Positions 16,587 to 24,826 of a stretch of DNA of 32,237 nt are shown in pieces. Each line of letters starts with the position of its first letter. Within the stretch, counting starts at the first letter, position 1. The position numbers and the translations under genes were made by a program. The notes beneath the pieces are model-generated. The model did no database searches. It saw only the letters and a program-made list of their open reading frames with translations, and was not told the origin of the DNA. Origin of the DNA: a bacterium. GTDB lineage: Bacteria; Gemmatimonadota; Gemmatimonadetes; Gemmatimonadales; Gemmatimonadaceae. The stretch is taken from positions 1 to 32,237 of the forward strand of contig JAIXTI010000014.1 in assembly GCA_027484025.1 (NCBI GenBank). Reading direction: 5' to 3'.

Positions 16587-17369
16587 ATGCTCGGTACGAT
16601 GCTGAATTGGTGGGCGTGGACGGCGACCGTACTGGTCGTGATGCTCGGCACCCCCGTGGTGGGACTCATCTTTCTCTTCACGGCACCCTTCGACAAAGGG
16701 CGCTACGCCGCCGGTCGCATGTTTCGCATTGTCGGTGTCACGGCGATGCGCCTGAACGGTCTGTGGACGTTCCGGGTGCGCGGCTCGCTCGCCGATCCGC
16801 GCCGCCCGTACGTGGTGGTGGCCAATCACGAGTCCTACGCCGACGTGTTTCTCATCAGCTGCTTCCCGTGGGAAATGAAGTGGCTGAGCAAGGACACGAT
16901 GTTCAAGATCCCCTGCATGGGATGGATGATGCAGATGGCCGGCGACATCAAGCTGGTGCGCGGCAACCGTGATTCGACGCTCGATGCCGTGGCGCAGTGC
17001 CGCGATCGGCTCGCCAAGCGGGTGAGCGTGATGATCTTCCCCGAAGGCACCCGTTCCAAGACACAAGAGATGCTGCCATTCAAGGACGGGGCGTTCCGCT
17101 TGGCCATCGAGAGTGGCGCACCCATTCTGCCCATCGCCGTCGCCGGAACACGCAACGCCATGGCCAAGGGCACGTTTCGTTTCCTGCGCGCACGCGCACT
17201 GGCTCAGGTACTCGAGCCCATCACCACCGCCGGCATGACGCTCGAGGATATTCCGCGCCTCAAGGCGATGGCGCGCGAACGCATCGAAGACGGCCGTCGG
17301 GCACTGGCAAGCGAACTGGGCATCCCCATGCCGCCGCGGACGGCAACCGCCGATGCCCAGCCCGCATAA
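16587..17369 (+). CDS. plsC: 1-acyl-sn-glycerol-3-phosphate acyltransferase (PlsC-like)
   Basis: A 260-residue membrane-associated acyltransferase. A hydrophobic N-terminal helix (about 8-33) is followed by the HX4D motif NHESYADVF (His81, Asp86), the FPEGTRS motif (151-157) and PILPIAVAGT. It acylates lysophosphatidic acid to phosphatidic acid at the inner membrane. The ATG at 16587 has AGGA five bases upstream; the open frame upstream within sufE is a shadow. The 3' end overlaps the next gene by 17 bases, so the two are probably coupled. Confidence 0.92.
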   Translation: MLGTMLNWWAWTATVLVVMLGTPVVGLIFLFTAPFDKGRYAAGRMFRIVGVTAMRLNGLWTFRVRGSLADPRRPYVVVANHESYADVFLISCFPWEMKWLSKDTMFKIPCMGWMMQMAGDIKLVRGNRDSTLDAVAQCRDRLAKRVSVMIFPEGTRSKTQEMLPFKDGAFRLAIESGAPILPIAVAGTRNAMAKGTFRFLRARALAQVLEPITTAGMTLEDIPRLKAMARERIEDGRRALASELGIPMPPRTATADAQPA

Positions 17370-18396
17370 CGGCGCCGTCGACAGCGCCCCCGCGACCGAG
17401 GCGTCGCTCGAAGCGCGCCTTGCCGCCCCCGATATCGAAACGATCGGCGCGCTGGAATCCCTCGACGGTGACATCATCATTCTCGGCGCGGGCGGCAAGA
17501 TGGGCCCGTCGCTCGCCACGATGGCGAGACGGGCCATCGCCGATCGCTCCCGTCGCGTCATTGCCGTATCGCGCTTTTCCGATGCGCAGGCAGCGGCCAC
17601 ACTGACAGCACACGGCGTGGAGGTGCTGCGCGCCGACTTGTCCGACCCGCGCGCGATGGCCGAGCTGCCGTACGCGGCCAATGTCGTATGGATGGCGGGA
17701 CAGAAGTTCGGCACCACCGGCGACCCGGTGGGCACGTGGACGCAGAACGTAGTGGCCAGTGTGCACGCGGCCGAACGCTTTGCCGGCGCGCGCATCGTGT
17801 GCTTCTCCACCGGTAACGTGTATGGCCGTACACTCGTCTCGAACGGCGGCTCGCAGGAAGGTGATGCGCTCGTCCCCGATGGTGAATACGCGGCCAGCTG
17901 CGTGGGACGCGAGCGTGTGTTCGAAAGCGTCGCGCGCCGCACGGGTTCGCCGTTGCTGCTCTACCGGTTGTTCTACGCCTGCGATTTACGGTACGGCGTC
18001 ATCACCGAGCTCGCGTTGAAAGTGCTGCAGCAGCAGCCGATCGATCTGCGCACGGCGTGGGTGAACATGATCTGGCAGGGCGACGCCAATCGTTTGGCGC
18101 TGCGAAGTCTGGCAACGGCCAACACACCCGCACTCGCGCTCAACGTCACGGGCCCCATGCGGCGCGTGCGCGAGGTGGCAGAGTGCCTCGGTCGTCATGC
18201 AGGGATTGCGCCGCGCTTCGAACATGACGTAGGCGCCGAGTCACTGGTGGCGAACGTGAAGCGGCTCGAGCAATACCTGCCGTACACGCCGCTGCCGCTC
18301 GACACGTTGTGCGCGTGGGCAGTCGCGTGGATCCGCAACGAGGGCCGCTTGCTCAACAAGCCCACGAAGTTCGAGGTACGCGATGGCAAGTTCTGA
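17353..18396 (+). CDS. Atypical NAD(P)-dependent epimerase/dehydratase-like SDR
   Basis: A 347-residue Rossmann protein. The nucleotide-binding loop is DIIILGAGGKMGP (about 40-52). NVVWMAGQKFG and VCFSTGNVYG follow as in extended SDRs. At the usual YxxxK position it reads EYAASCVGRERVF, so Tyr179 is present but position 183 is Cys, not Lys. The classical catalytic lysine is therefore absent unless another residue serves. It overlaps plsC by 17 bases upstream and the DapA-like aldolase by 14 bases downstream. The product probably works with that aldolase on a sugar-acid or keto-acid type substrate; the pathway is not known. Confidence 0.8.
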   Translation: MPSPHNGAVDSAPATEASLEARLAAPDIETIGALESLDGDIIILGAGGKMGPSLATMARRAIADRSRRVIAVSRFSDAQAAATLTAHGVEVLRADLSDPRAMAELPYAANVVWMAGQKFGTTGDPVGTWTQNVVASVHAAERFAGARIVCFSTGNVYGRTLVSNGGSQEGDALVPDGEYAASCVGRERVFESVARRTGSPLLLYRLFYACDLRYGVITELALKVLQQQPIDLRTAWVNMIWQGDANRLALRSLATANTPALALNVTGPMRRVREVAECLGRHAGIAPRFEHDVGAESLVANVKRLEQYLPYTPLPLDTLCAWAVAWIRNEGRLLNKPTKFEVRDGKF

Positions 18397-19462
18397 CAAC
18401 GCCGCTTCGGTGAACGTGCGCGCCGCTTTGCAGTCGGGGTTGGTCATTCCGGCGCACCCGCTGGCGCTCACGCCGCGGCGCGATATGGACGAGCAGCACC
18501 AGCGTGCTCTGACGCGCTACTACGTGGCATCTGGTGCAGGTGGCATGGCAGTGGGGGTGCACACCACCGGCTTCCCGATCCACGACGCGAAAATTGGGCT
18601 GTACCGACCGGTGCTCGAGTTGGCCGCAGAAACAGCCACAGCATCACTCCGCGCACATCCCCGCCCCTTCGTGCGCGTTGCCGGCCTCATTGGCGACACC
18701 GCACAAGCACAACGCGAAGCACAGATCGCGCTCGCCCTCGGCTACCACTGCGGTCTGCTGTCGCTCGGCGCGTGGCGCGACGCCACCGACGACGCGATTC
18801 TCGCCCACTGTCGTCGCGTGGCGGAAACGATTCCGCTCTTCGGCTTCTACCTGCAACCCGCCGTGGGCGGCCGACGCCTCGAGTATCGCTTCTGGCGCGA
18901 GTTCGCCGAGATTGCCAACGTGGTGGCCATCAAAGTGGCGCCCTTCGATCGTTACGCCACGCTCGACGTCGTACGCGCGCTCGCCGATGCCGGCCGCGAC
19001 GACATCGCGCTGTACACCGGCAATGACGACGCCATCGTCCCCGACTTGCTTACCGATATTCCGGTACAAAGTGGCGGCCGTGCGTACACGCGCCACTTCG
19101 TGGGCGGGCTGCTTGGCCAGTGGGCCGTGTGGACCTCGCGCGCGGTGGAAATGCTGCAGGAGATACGCGCGTGGCGCGACAGCGGCGCCGAGAGCATTCC
19201 GCGCAGCTGGCTGACGCGCGGCGCGGCGCTCACCATGGCCAACGCCGTCGTGTTCGATGCGGCCAACAACTACACCGGCTGCTTACCCGGCATTCTCGAA
19301 GTGCTCCGCCGCCAAGGGCTCGTGCGCGGCACGTGGACGTTCGACACGCACGAACAGCTCTCATCCGGACAAGCCGACATGCTCGCGCGACTTTCCGACT
19401 TGTATCCCGAGCTCGTCGACGACGCGTTCGTTGCGGCGCACATCGACGAGTGGCTTCGTTAG
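18383..19462 (+). CDS. Dihydrodipicolinate synthase-family (class I) aldolase
   Basis: A 359-residue protein, longer than DapA (about 290). The TIM-barrel pattern includes YVASGAGGMAVGVHTTG, the ring-closing Tyr156 equivalent in FGFYLQPAVGG and the Schiff-base Lys184 in NVVAIKVAPFD. Lyases of this superfamily cleave or condense pyruvate-derived carbons (DapA, NanA, KdgA-like enzymes). A C-terminal extension of about 70 residues (YTGCLPGILEVLRRQGL to the end) goes beyond the standard fold. The start overlaps the SDR gene by 14 bases. Its stop overlaps the convergent neighbour by four bases. The substrate is unknown; true DapA is unlikely given the length and the SDR partner. Confidence 0.85.
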   Translation: MASSDNAASVNVRAALQSGLVIPAHPLALTPRRDMDEQHQRALTRYYVASGAGGMAVGVHTTGFPIHDAKIGLYRPVLELAAETATASLRAHPRPFVRVAGLIGDTAQAQREAQIALALGYHCGLLSLGAWRDATDDAILAHCRRVAETIPLFGFYLQPAVGGRRLEYRFWREFAEIANVVAIKVAPFDRYATLDVVRALADAGRDDIALYTGNDDAIVPDLLTDIPVQSGGRAYTRHFVGGLLGQWAVWTSRAVEMLQEIRAWRDSGAESIPRSWLTRGAALTMANAVVFDAANNYTGCLPGILEVLRRQGLVRGTWTFDTHEQLSSGQADMLARLSDLYPELVDDAFVAAHIDEWLR

Positions 19463-19956
19463 GAGGCGACAAGGAAGCGCGCGTGCCAGCTGTCGTGCGC
19501 TGGTTTTTCGAACGACGACCGCCAGGCACCGACTGAGGTGATCGTGGTGTCGAACACGTAGGTTTCCCCGTGAACGCCGCCGGCAGCAGCGAGTGCACGG
19601 AACGACGGCCGGTCGCTGACCTGCACCACACCGCTCGCGTCGCGCCAGTACAGCTGACCGCTGGCGACGAGCGAACTGCCCACCTGCCCCTCGATGGCGC
19701 GCAGCGCGTGAAAGAGCGCGTCGATGGAACACCCCGACGCGCCGGTGGCCGCTTCGTCGACCGCGACGACCAGGAACCGGCCATCACGCCATTCGCGAGC
19801 GCACACCAATGGTGCGCCGTGTGCACGCCACCCCCGCAGGTGGTCGTCGACCATATCGAGTAACGCGACAGCGGCGGCCCCGGTAACCGGAGCCGCCGCA
19901 GCGAACACCCATGCACGCGCCTCGTCGGGCAGCGTTTCGAAGTTCACAAGCGGCAT
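19459..19956 (-). CDS. Conserved protein of unknown function (SGCSID motif)
   Basis: A 165-residue soluble protein with no signal peptide. Conserved-looking blocks are ARAWVFAAAAPVTG, WRAHGAPLVCAREWRDGRFLVVAVDEAATGASGCSID and SGQLYWRDASGVVQV. Similar proteins occur widely in Bacteroidota and are often mislabelled as ABC transporter ATPases. There is no Walker motif here, so that name is wrong. The Cys in the SGCSID block lies in the most conserved segment and could be functional. The gene lies nine bases downstream of the band-7 gene on the same strand, so co-transcription is likely. Confidence 0.75.
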   Translation of the reverse strand: MPLVNFETLPDEARAWVFAAAAPVTGAAAVALLDMVDDHLRGWRAHGAPLVCAREWRDGRFLVVAVDEAATGASGCSIDALFHALRAIEGQVGSSLVASGQLYWRDASGVVQVSDRPSFRALAAAGGVHGETYVFDTTITSVGAWRSSFEKPAHDSWHARFLVAS

Positions 19957-19965
19957 GGCCGCAAG

Positions 19966-20937
19966 TTACTGGTTCTTCGTCACACCCGGCAACTGCATCA
20001 TCGGCATGGCACCGCCGGTCACCTGCGGCATCTGCCCGTTCCAGCGCTTCGCCATTTCGTACTGCACGAGCGTTTGCGTGATACTGCGCGACAGCAACTC
20101 GTTCGCCTTGGCCTGCGCCTCGGCTTCCGCCATGATCGCCTTGGCACGACCCGCCGCCTTGATGCTGTCACCCTGCGCCTGGAACGTGTTCTTCTGCAAC
20201 TCGTTCTGTGCCGTGAGCGCCTGCTGCGACATGACGTTCTTGAGCGAGATGGCGTCCATCACCGCCTTGGGTGCGCGGAACTCGTTGAGCGTGAACTGCC
20301 GGACCTCGATGCCATACGGGTCGAGGCGCTTCTGCAGGGCGGCCTGCGTACGTGTCACCGTCTCCGCCTTCTTGGGACCGAGAATGTCGGCAATCATCTC
20401 CTGACCCACCGTCTCCTGCAACGACTGACGGATGGCCTGCTTGATGAAACCATGGGAAATGGTGTTCACGTCGGTACGGAACGTCTGGTACAACGCCGGC
20501 ACCTTCGCCCCGTCGAGCTCGAACGACATCGACACATCGAGCGACAGCGGCTGTCCCTCGATGGAGTTCACGTTGATTTCATCGTTGTTGGGCGAGCCTT
20601 CCGTGCTTTCCCTCGTGAGTACCAACGTCTGCATGAACGTCGGATACTCCTGAATGGCAGTGAAGAGCGGATTGCGCAGGTGGAAGCCCGGGCCCAACGG
20701 CGTGGGCGACACACCGCCGCCCGCACGGTTGATCACGATCCCCACATGTCCCGGTTCGATGTAGGTAATCGTTGGACGCACGAGCAGAATGGCAACGAGC
20801 AAGCCGACGGCGGCCAATACCAGACGCGTCACATTGCGTCCACCGTTTCCGCCGCCAGAGTTCTGGAGATTGTTTCGCATCGCGCTGCCGAAGGAATCGC
20901 GCAGCCCGCCGAGCTTGTCATCAAGAGATGTAGCCAT
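19966..20937 (-). CDS. SPFH/band-7 (prohibitin-like) membrane protein
   Basis: A 323-residue protein with a glycine/asparagine-rich N-terminus (SGGGNGGRN), one transmembrane helix (about 34-54, LVLAAVGLLVAILLV) and an SPFH domain (TYIEPGHVGIVINRAGGG to ILGPKKAETVTRTQ). A long helical region with AEAEAQAKANELLSRSIT follows, and a Met/Pro-rich tail. The family forms membrane-anchored oligomers that organise membrane microdomains or regulate proteases. ATG 20937 was chosen for the AGGAAG eight bases upstream; the open frame runs further, into the small upstream gene. The upstream gene overlaps it by 17 bases. Confidence 0.9.
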   Translation of the reverse strand: MATSLDDKLGGLRDSFGSAMRNNLQNSGGGNGGRNVTRLVLAAVGLLVAILLVRPTITYIEPGHVGIVINRAGGGVSPTPLGPGFHLRNPLFTAIQEYPTFMQTLVLTRESTEGSPNNDEINVNSIEGQPLSLDVSMSFELDGAKVPALYQTFRTDVNTISHGFIKQAIRQSLQETVGQEMIADILGPKKAETVTRTQAALQKRLDPYGIEVRQFTLNEFRAPKAVMDAISLKNVMSQQALTAQNELQKNTFQAQGDSIKAAGRAKAIMAEAEAQAKANELLSRSITQTLVQYEMAKRWNGQMPQVTGGAMPMMQLPGVTKNQ

Positions 20938-21181
20938 GGAAAGCTTCCTTGTAGCAAAGGGGACAGAGCGGCTCACCAGTGGGAAGGCGCACGAGATCTT
21001 CTTCGCGCTGCAACCCGTGAATGGGGCAGGTGAGTTCCGCTGTTTTGTCGATGCGCTTGCGATTGGCCGTTTGCTTGAGGCGACGGCCAAAGGGCGTGAT
21101 GCCCAGCGCTGAAACCAAAAGCGTCCCCACCACGGCCAGCAGGCCAATGAAGAGGACACTCTCTACGATGATCGCGTTCAT
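20921..21181 (-). CDS. Small single-pass membrane protein with a zinc-ribbon-like Cys motif
   Basis: An 86-residue protein. One N-terminal helix (AIIVESVLFIGLLAVVGTLLV) is followed by a basic linker (FGRRLKQTANRKRIDK) and a C-terminal module TCPIHGLQ...LCPLCYKEAF, whose CPxH and CPLC pairs could bind zinc. It overlaps the start of the band-7 gene by 17 bases, which indicates translational coupling and a likely functional link. The family is not recognised. ATG 21181 was chosen over a start eight codons upstream. Confidence 0.72.
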   Translation of the reverse strand: MNAIIVESVLFIGLLAVVGTLLVSALGITPFGRRLKQTANRKRIDKTAELTCPIHGLQREEDLVRLPTGEPLCPLCYKEAFHGYIS

Positions 21182-21319
21182 GTATACCAATCTTACGGGA
21201 TGCACCCGGAAAAAGTGTCAAATCGCCACGCGGGCGTGGCGTGCACCTGTTTCCGGCAACCGAACACGCAACGGAGAGTCGAACCTATCTCCATATACTA
21301 CAACTAGTTACATGCAACC

Positions 21320-21343
21320 AGCCGCTCGCGCTCCGCGGCGGCT
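21320..21343 (-). terminator. Hairpin at the end of the SRPBCC-SDR gene
   Basis: AGCCGC (21320-21325) pairs with GCGGCT (21338-21343), and an inner CGCG/CGCG stem lies around CTC. It begins at the stop codon of the upstream minus-strand gene. There is no T-run afterwards, so intrinsic termination is uncertain. Confidence 0.35.
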
Positions 21344-22725
21344 CAGTCGGTCGTGACGCCCAATTCGAAGCGCAACATCGAGGCGAGCGTCGGGTAGCGC
21401 CACTCGAACCCTTTCTTCTGCAGGACGCCGGGCACCACGCGCTGGCTGGCGAGCACGGTCGCGTTCGCCATGTCGCTGCCGAGCGCCAGCCGTAGCGCAA
21501 ACGCCGGCGCGGCCACAAACGACGGACGAGACAGAACATCACCGAGCGTGGTGGTGAACTGCGCGTTCGTGACCGGTTCGGGCGCGACGAGATTCACCGC
21601 ACCGGATACATCGTCGCGCATAAGGCAGAAGTGCATAGCGCCGATGTGATCGTCGAGGGCGATGGGGCTGACCCACTGGGTACCACTGCCGAGATTGCCA
21701 CCGACGCCGAGTTTGAAGAGCGGTGCCTGCTTGGCCAACGCGCCACCGGCTGCCCCCTGAACGATGCCGGTGCGCAGGTGCACAACACGAATGCCTGCCT
21801 TCTCCGCCGGTGCCGTCGCGCCTTCCCACGCACGACCCACTTCGGCAAGAAAGTCATCGCCAAAGCGGCTTGACTCGTCGAGCAGTTCATCGCCGCGATT
21901 GCCGTACACGCCAATGGCCGATCCACTCAGCAGCACCGCTGGCCGTCGCGACAGCTGCGCCAGAGTATGCGACAGCAGCGACGTGCCTTCGACGCGACTC
22001 TCTCGGATGGCACGCTTGTGCGAATCTGTCCAGCGCTCCGCAATGCTGGCGCCCGCCAGATGGATGACCGCGTCGACGCCTTCGAGGGCGCGCGGGTCGA
22101 GCTGTCCGCGCGAGGGATTCCACGTGACATCGACGACACCGGGCTGGACTGCGCCGCGTCCAATGCGAATGACCTTGTGCCCACCCGTGCTGAGAAACGC
22201 GGCCAGCTGCGTACCGATGAATCCGGTGGCCCCCGTAATGGCGACCGTAAGTCGTGGACGCTGCGCATACGCCGCATGTCGCTCGAGGTCATGCAATGTG
22301 ACCGCATGGCGATAAGCGAAGACGCGCTGCAGCGTACCCGCCGCGAATGACCCGCCCACCGCCTCACCGAGACCGCCCAGCGGCAGCTCGTACGCGATGT
22401 GATCGTCGAGCACGCTCGCCGACGGACCGTCGGGCTCGATGCTGTGGGTGTGCACCCACGACGTGAACGGCCCCTCGAGCATGACGTCTCGAAACTGCCG
22501 GTTCGCGATATAGTCGCGGTGCTCGAGCTTCCACGTCGTGGGGATGGGGCCCGCGTGAACGCGGAGCTCGACGCGTGCGCCGTCCCGGATACCCCCGACG
22601 TGCGACACCACTTCCGGACGATCCCACGGCGGGGAGAGCCGGAGAAAGGCGCCTTCACGTTCATGCCACGCAAACAGCTCTTCTGCGGACACGGGTACTC
22701 GGACTCGCTTGCGAAACTCCGGCAT
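21343..22725 (-). CDS. SRPBCC domain fused to a TIGR01777-family SDR
   Basis: A 460-residue fusion. Residues 1-150 look like an SRPBCC/polyketide-cyclase fold (FRKRVRVPVSAEELFAWHER, WKLEHRDYIANRQFRDVMLEGPF, HIAYELPLGG). Residues 158-460 are an atypical SDR of the YfcH/TIGR01777 type (VAITGATGFIGTQLAAFL, DAVIHLAGASI, LSGSAIGVYGNRGDELLDE, VHLRTGIV, a C-terminal GVLQKKGFEWRYPTL block). SRPBCC domains bind hydrophobic ligands, so the pair may act on a lipid-like or terpenoid substrate. This is inference; no enzyme activity is assigned to the family. AGGAG lies seven bases before ATG 22725. The longer open frame upstream overlaps the alkA gene and is not used. Confidence 0.88.
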   Translation of the reverse strand: MPEFRKRVRVPVSAEELFAWHEREGAFLRLSPPWDRPEVVSHVGGIRDGARVELRVHAGPIPTTWKLEHRDYIANRQFRDVMLEGPFTSWVHTHSIEPDGPSASVLDDHIAYELPLGGLGEAVGGSFAAGTLQRVFAYRHAVTLHDLERHAAYAQRPRLTVAITGATGFIGTQLAAFLSTGGHKVIRIGRGAVQPGVVDVTWNPSRGQLDPRALEGVDAVIHLAGASIAERWTDSHKRAIRESRVEGTSLLSHTLAQLSRRPAVLLSGSAIGVYGNRGDELLDESSRFGDDFLAEVGRAWEGATAPAEKAGIRVVHLRTGIVQGAAGGALAKQAPLFKLGVGGNLGSGTQWVSPIALDDHIGAMHFCLMRDDVSGAVNLVAPEPVTNAQFTTTLGDVLSRPSFVAAPAFALRLALGSDMANATVLASQRVVPGVLQKKGFEWRYPTLASMLRFELGVTTD

Positions 22726-22751
22726 GCACTGCTCCTGCAGGACGACCTGCG

Positions 22752-23417
22752 CTACCAGCCGCCGGCGTCTTCGAGATCGAGTACACGCCAGCAATACCAA
22801 CTGGCAACGCTTGCCCATGGACGCCAGTTCCGCGCGATCTTTTCCAGTCGCGCGGCGTCGGGGAGGGCCCGGGTGCGGTAAATGCGTTGCGCACCCTTGC
22901 GTACGCCAAGGTCGAGTACGGGAAGCACATCGGGGCGTCCGAGGCGGAACATCAGGAACATCTGTGCGGTCCACGGGCCGATACCACGCACCGGGACCAG
23001 CGCATCGATGATGGCCTGATCGTCCATATCGTCGAGCGCATGCAGCGGGAGCCGCTCGTCGACGACGTGTTGGGCCAGATCACGCACCGCACGCACTTTG
23101 GCACTCGAGAGCCCGCACGCGCGCAGGGCGTCGTCGGTCATGGCGAGGATGCCGTGCGGATCAGGTACCTGCGGATCACCGCCCAGGAGTGCCGTGAAGC
23201 GCCCGTGAATCGTCGCGGCGGCGCTCCCCGAGAGCTGCTGATAGATGATATTGCGCGCGAGGTGGCCGAAGTGGCTGCCTTCGCGCCGCGGCAACAGCGT
23301 GCATTTCCCAACGCGTTCGATGGCGCGTGCCATCTTCTCGTCCTGCGCACACAGGGCGTCGCGTGCGCGGACGAGACGGGCCGGCGTGAGTGTGTCGAAC
23401 CGGGCCGGGCGAACCAC
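22752..23417 (-). CDS. alkA: DNA-3-methyladenine glycosylase II (AlkA-like)
   Basis: A 221-residue HhH-GPD base-excision glycosylase. It has YQQLSGSAAATIHGRF (family core), the helix-hairpin-helix LVPVRGIGPWTAQMFLMF and the catalytic Asp169 in VLPVLDLGVRKG. It removes alkylated purines from DNA. It is shorter than E. coli AlkA (282 residues) because it lacks the N-terminal beta domain, as in many bacterial homologues. GTG 23417 comes one base after the stop of the upstream exported-protein gene (23419-23421), so the two are probably co-transcribed. Confidence 0.92.
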   Translation of the reverse strand: MVRPARFDTLTPARLVRARDALCAQDEKMARAIERVGKCTLLPRREGSHFGHLARNIIYQQLSGSAAATIHGRFTALLGGDPQVPDPHGILAMTDDALRACGLSSAKVRAVRDLAQHVVDERLPLHALDDMDDQAIIDALVPVRGIGPWTAQMFLMFRLGRPDVLPVLDLGVRKGAQRIYRTRALPDAARLEKIARNWRPWASVASWYCWRVLDLEDAGGW

Positions 23418-23418
23418 G

Positions 23419-24006
23419 TTACATCGTGGAGCTGAACATGATGTGCGCCTTTGGCGTGCCGGGCAGCATGAGCCACGGCTTGGTATCCGACGGCACGGTG
23501 CTGAGCCCCGTCGTTGCGGGCGTCGCGAACGGGATGTAGACCACGAAGAGATTGCGACCGTTCTTCACGCTGCCGGTCGACGCGTCAAAGCTGTCAGCAA
23601 AGATCTGATACAATGCGGCCGGCGCCGTCGGCATTTTGATCTTCCCCGCCTTCACTTCGGCAAAGCGTGCCGTATCGACTTGCGCGCCCTTGACGCCGCC
23701 CGCGCGGAGCGAGCGCCCACGCGCCATGAACGGCTCCATGGTGTCGGCGTAGCAGGAGACATGGAATTTCTCCTCGACCGGATCGTCCGCGAGGCAGAGC
23801 ATTCCATTCTTCGCCGCGCGTAGCAGCTCGAGTTTTCCAGTAACGCGATACCCCATGACGCCGGCGCCGTCACGCATCTCCTTGGGCAGCGCGAGCACGG
23901 CGCCCGCAATCTGCTCCGACGCCGGCGCGACATTCTGCGCCTCCAGAAATGCCGGGAGCGTGACGACACTCACAGCGGACAGCAGCCCAAGAATGAATCT
24001 GTTCAT
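23419..24006 (-). CDS. Exported protein of unknown function
   Basis: A 195-residue protein with a clear signal peptide (MNRFILGLLSAVSVVTLPAF, cleavage near LEAQN). The mature part has GAGVMGY, LLRAAKNGMLCLADDP, FHVSCYADTMEPFMARGRSL, YIPFATPATTGLS and PWLMLPGTPKAHIMF. The two cysteines could form a disulfide. These blocks look conserved but no named family is recognised. It sits directly upstream of alkA on the same strand, but an envelope protein and a DNA repair enzyme need not share a function. Confidence 0.7.
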   Translation of the reverse strand: MNRFILGLLSAVSVVTLPAFLEAQNVAPASEQIAGAVLALPKEMRDGAGVMGYRVTGKLELLRAAKNGMLCLADDPVEEKFHVSCYADTMEPFMARGRSLRAGGVKGAQVDTARFAEVKAGKIKMPTAPAALYQIFADSFDASTGSVKNGRNLFVVYIPFATPATTGLSTVPSDTKPWLMLPGTPKAHIMFSSTM

Positions 24007-24130
24007 ACGGCAGCCCTGATGAAGGAATCGCCATCCCCCGACCTACGAGGGTTGGCACATGATGTTTTGTATACCTCTGGCGCTTTGCCCTCGTGGTGAC
24101 GTGGGCTGGTGCACATATTCTACGGTGAAT

Positions 24131-24802
24131 ATGCCTCTCCCGACAAATGCGGTCACGAACGAGACGATTGTCCGGTTCGCCCGCAAGGTCTCGCACGACC
24201 TGAACAACTTTTCGACGGTCGTCCGAACCTACAGCGAACTCCTGTTGTCCGACTTGCCGCCGGACTCGCCGACGTATGCTGACGTCGCCGAAATCCAGCG
24301 CGCGGCCGAGAGCATGGTGCAGTACCTCCAGCGGGTCACGAAGTTCGCCCGCGCCGGCTCGCTCAAGCGCGTGCCCGTCAGCGTTGACGCCGGAGCGCAG
24401 GATGCCGTCAGCCAGTTCGCGACCACGGCTCCGAGCCGACTCGTTCAACTGATCGCGCAGTCCGATGCCACGATCCTCGCCGACCAGCTCTGGTGGCGCG
24501 ACGTGTTGCTCGAGCTCCTGCAAAACGCGCACGACGCCGCACCCACCGGGAGCACGATTATCGTGCGCACCACTCGCGACGGCGACCGCGTGGCGGTCAG
24601 CGTTGAGGATGAGGGCGCGGGCTTTCCCGACGCCGTGCTCGCACACGCGGCCGAACCGATGGTCACCGGCAAGACCGGCGTACGCGGAGCCGGCATGGGA
24701 CTCGCCATCGTTGGCGCCTTCGTCGACACCCTTGGCGGAACGCTCGATGTCGAACGTCGCGACGCACGCACGGTCGTGACGGTGCGCCTGCCGCTCGCGT
24801 AG
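24131..24802 (+). CDS. Small soluble histidine kinase
   Basis: A protein of about 223 residues. The dimerisation/phosphoacceptor box is KVSHDLNNFSTVVRTYSELLL (His22). A HATPase domain follows with the N box ELLQNAHDA, the G1 box VEDEGAGFP and the G2 box GAGMGLAIVGAFVDTLGG. There is no transmembrane segment, PAS or receiver domain, so its input must come from partner proteins. No response regulator is adjacent. Its 3' end faces the chemotaxis operon, from which it is separated by two hairpins. ATG 24131 was chosen so that the protein starts shortly before the His box; an ATG at 24059 would add 24 unrelated residues. Confidence 0.85.
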   Translation: MPLPTNAVTNETIVRFARKVSHDLNNFSTVVRTYSELLLSDLPPDSPTYADVAEIQRAAESMVQYLQRVTKFARAGSLKRVPVSVDAGAQDAVSQFATTAPSRLVQLIAQSDATILADQLWWRDVLLELLQNAHDAAPTGSTIIVRTTRDGDRVAVSVEDEGAGFPDAVLAHAAEPMVTGKTGVRGAGMGLAIVGAFVDTLGGTLDVERRDARTVVTVRLPLA

Positions 24803-24826
24803 GTACACACCGCAGTTCCCCCGCCC

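Noticed and set aside
21190-21221. TTGACA / TAAGAT promoter for the zinc-ribbon and band-7 genes
   Set aside because: The spacer is 20 bp, longer than normal, and the start would lie almost on the ATG. It was not strong enough to list.
21250-21330. tRNA-like stretch (GGTTCGACTCTCC on the minus strand)
   Set aside because: The T-loop resemblance is partial, the stem does not pair with a seven-base loop, and no acceptor or anticodon arm could be built.
24059-24130. N-terminal extension of the histidine kinase
   Set aside because: The 24 added residues look like translated intergenic sequence, and ATG 24131 gives a normal start just before the His box.
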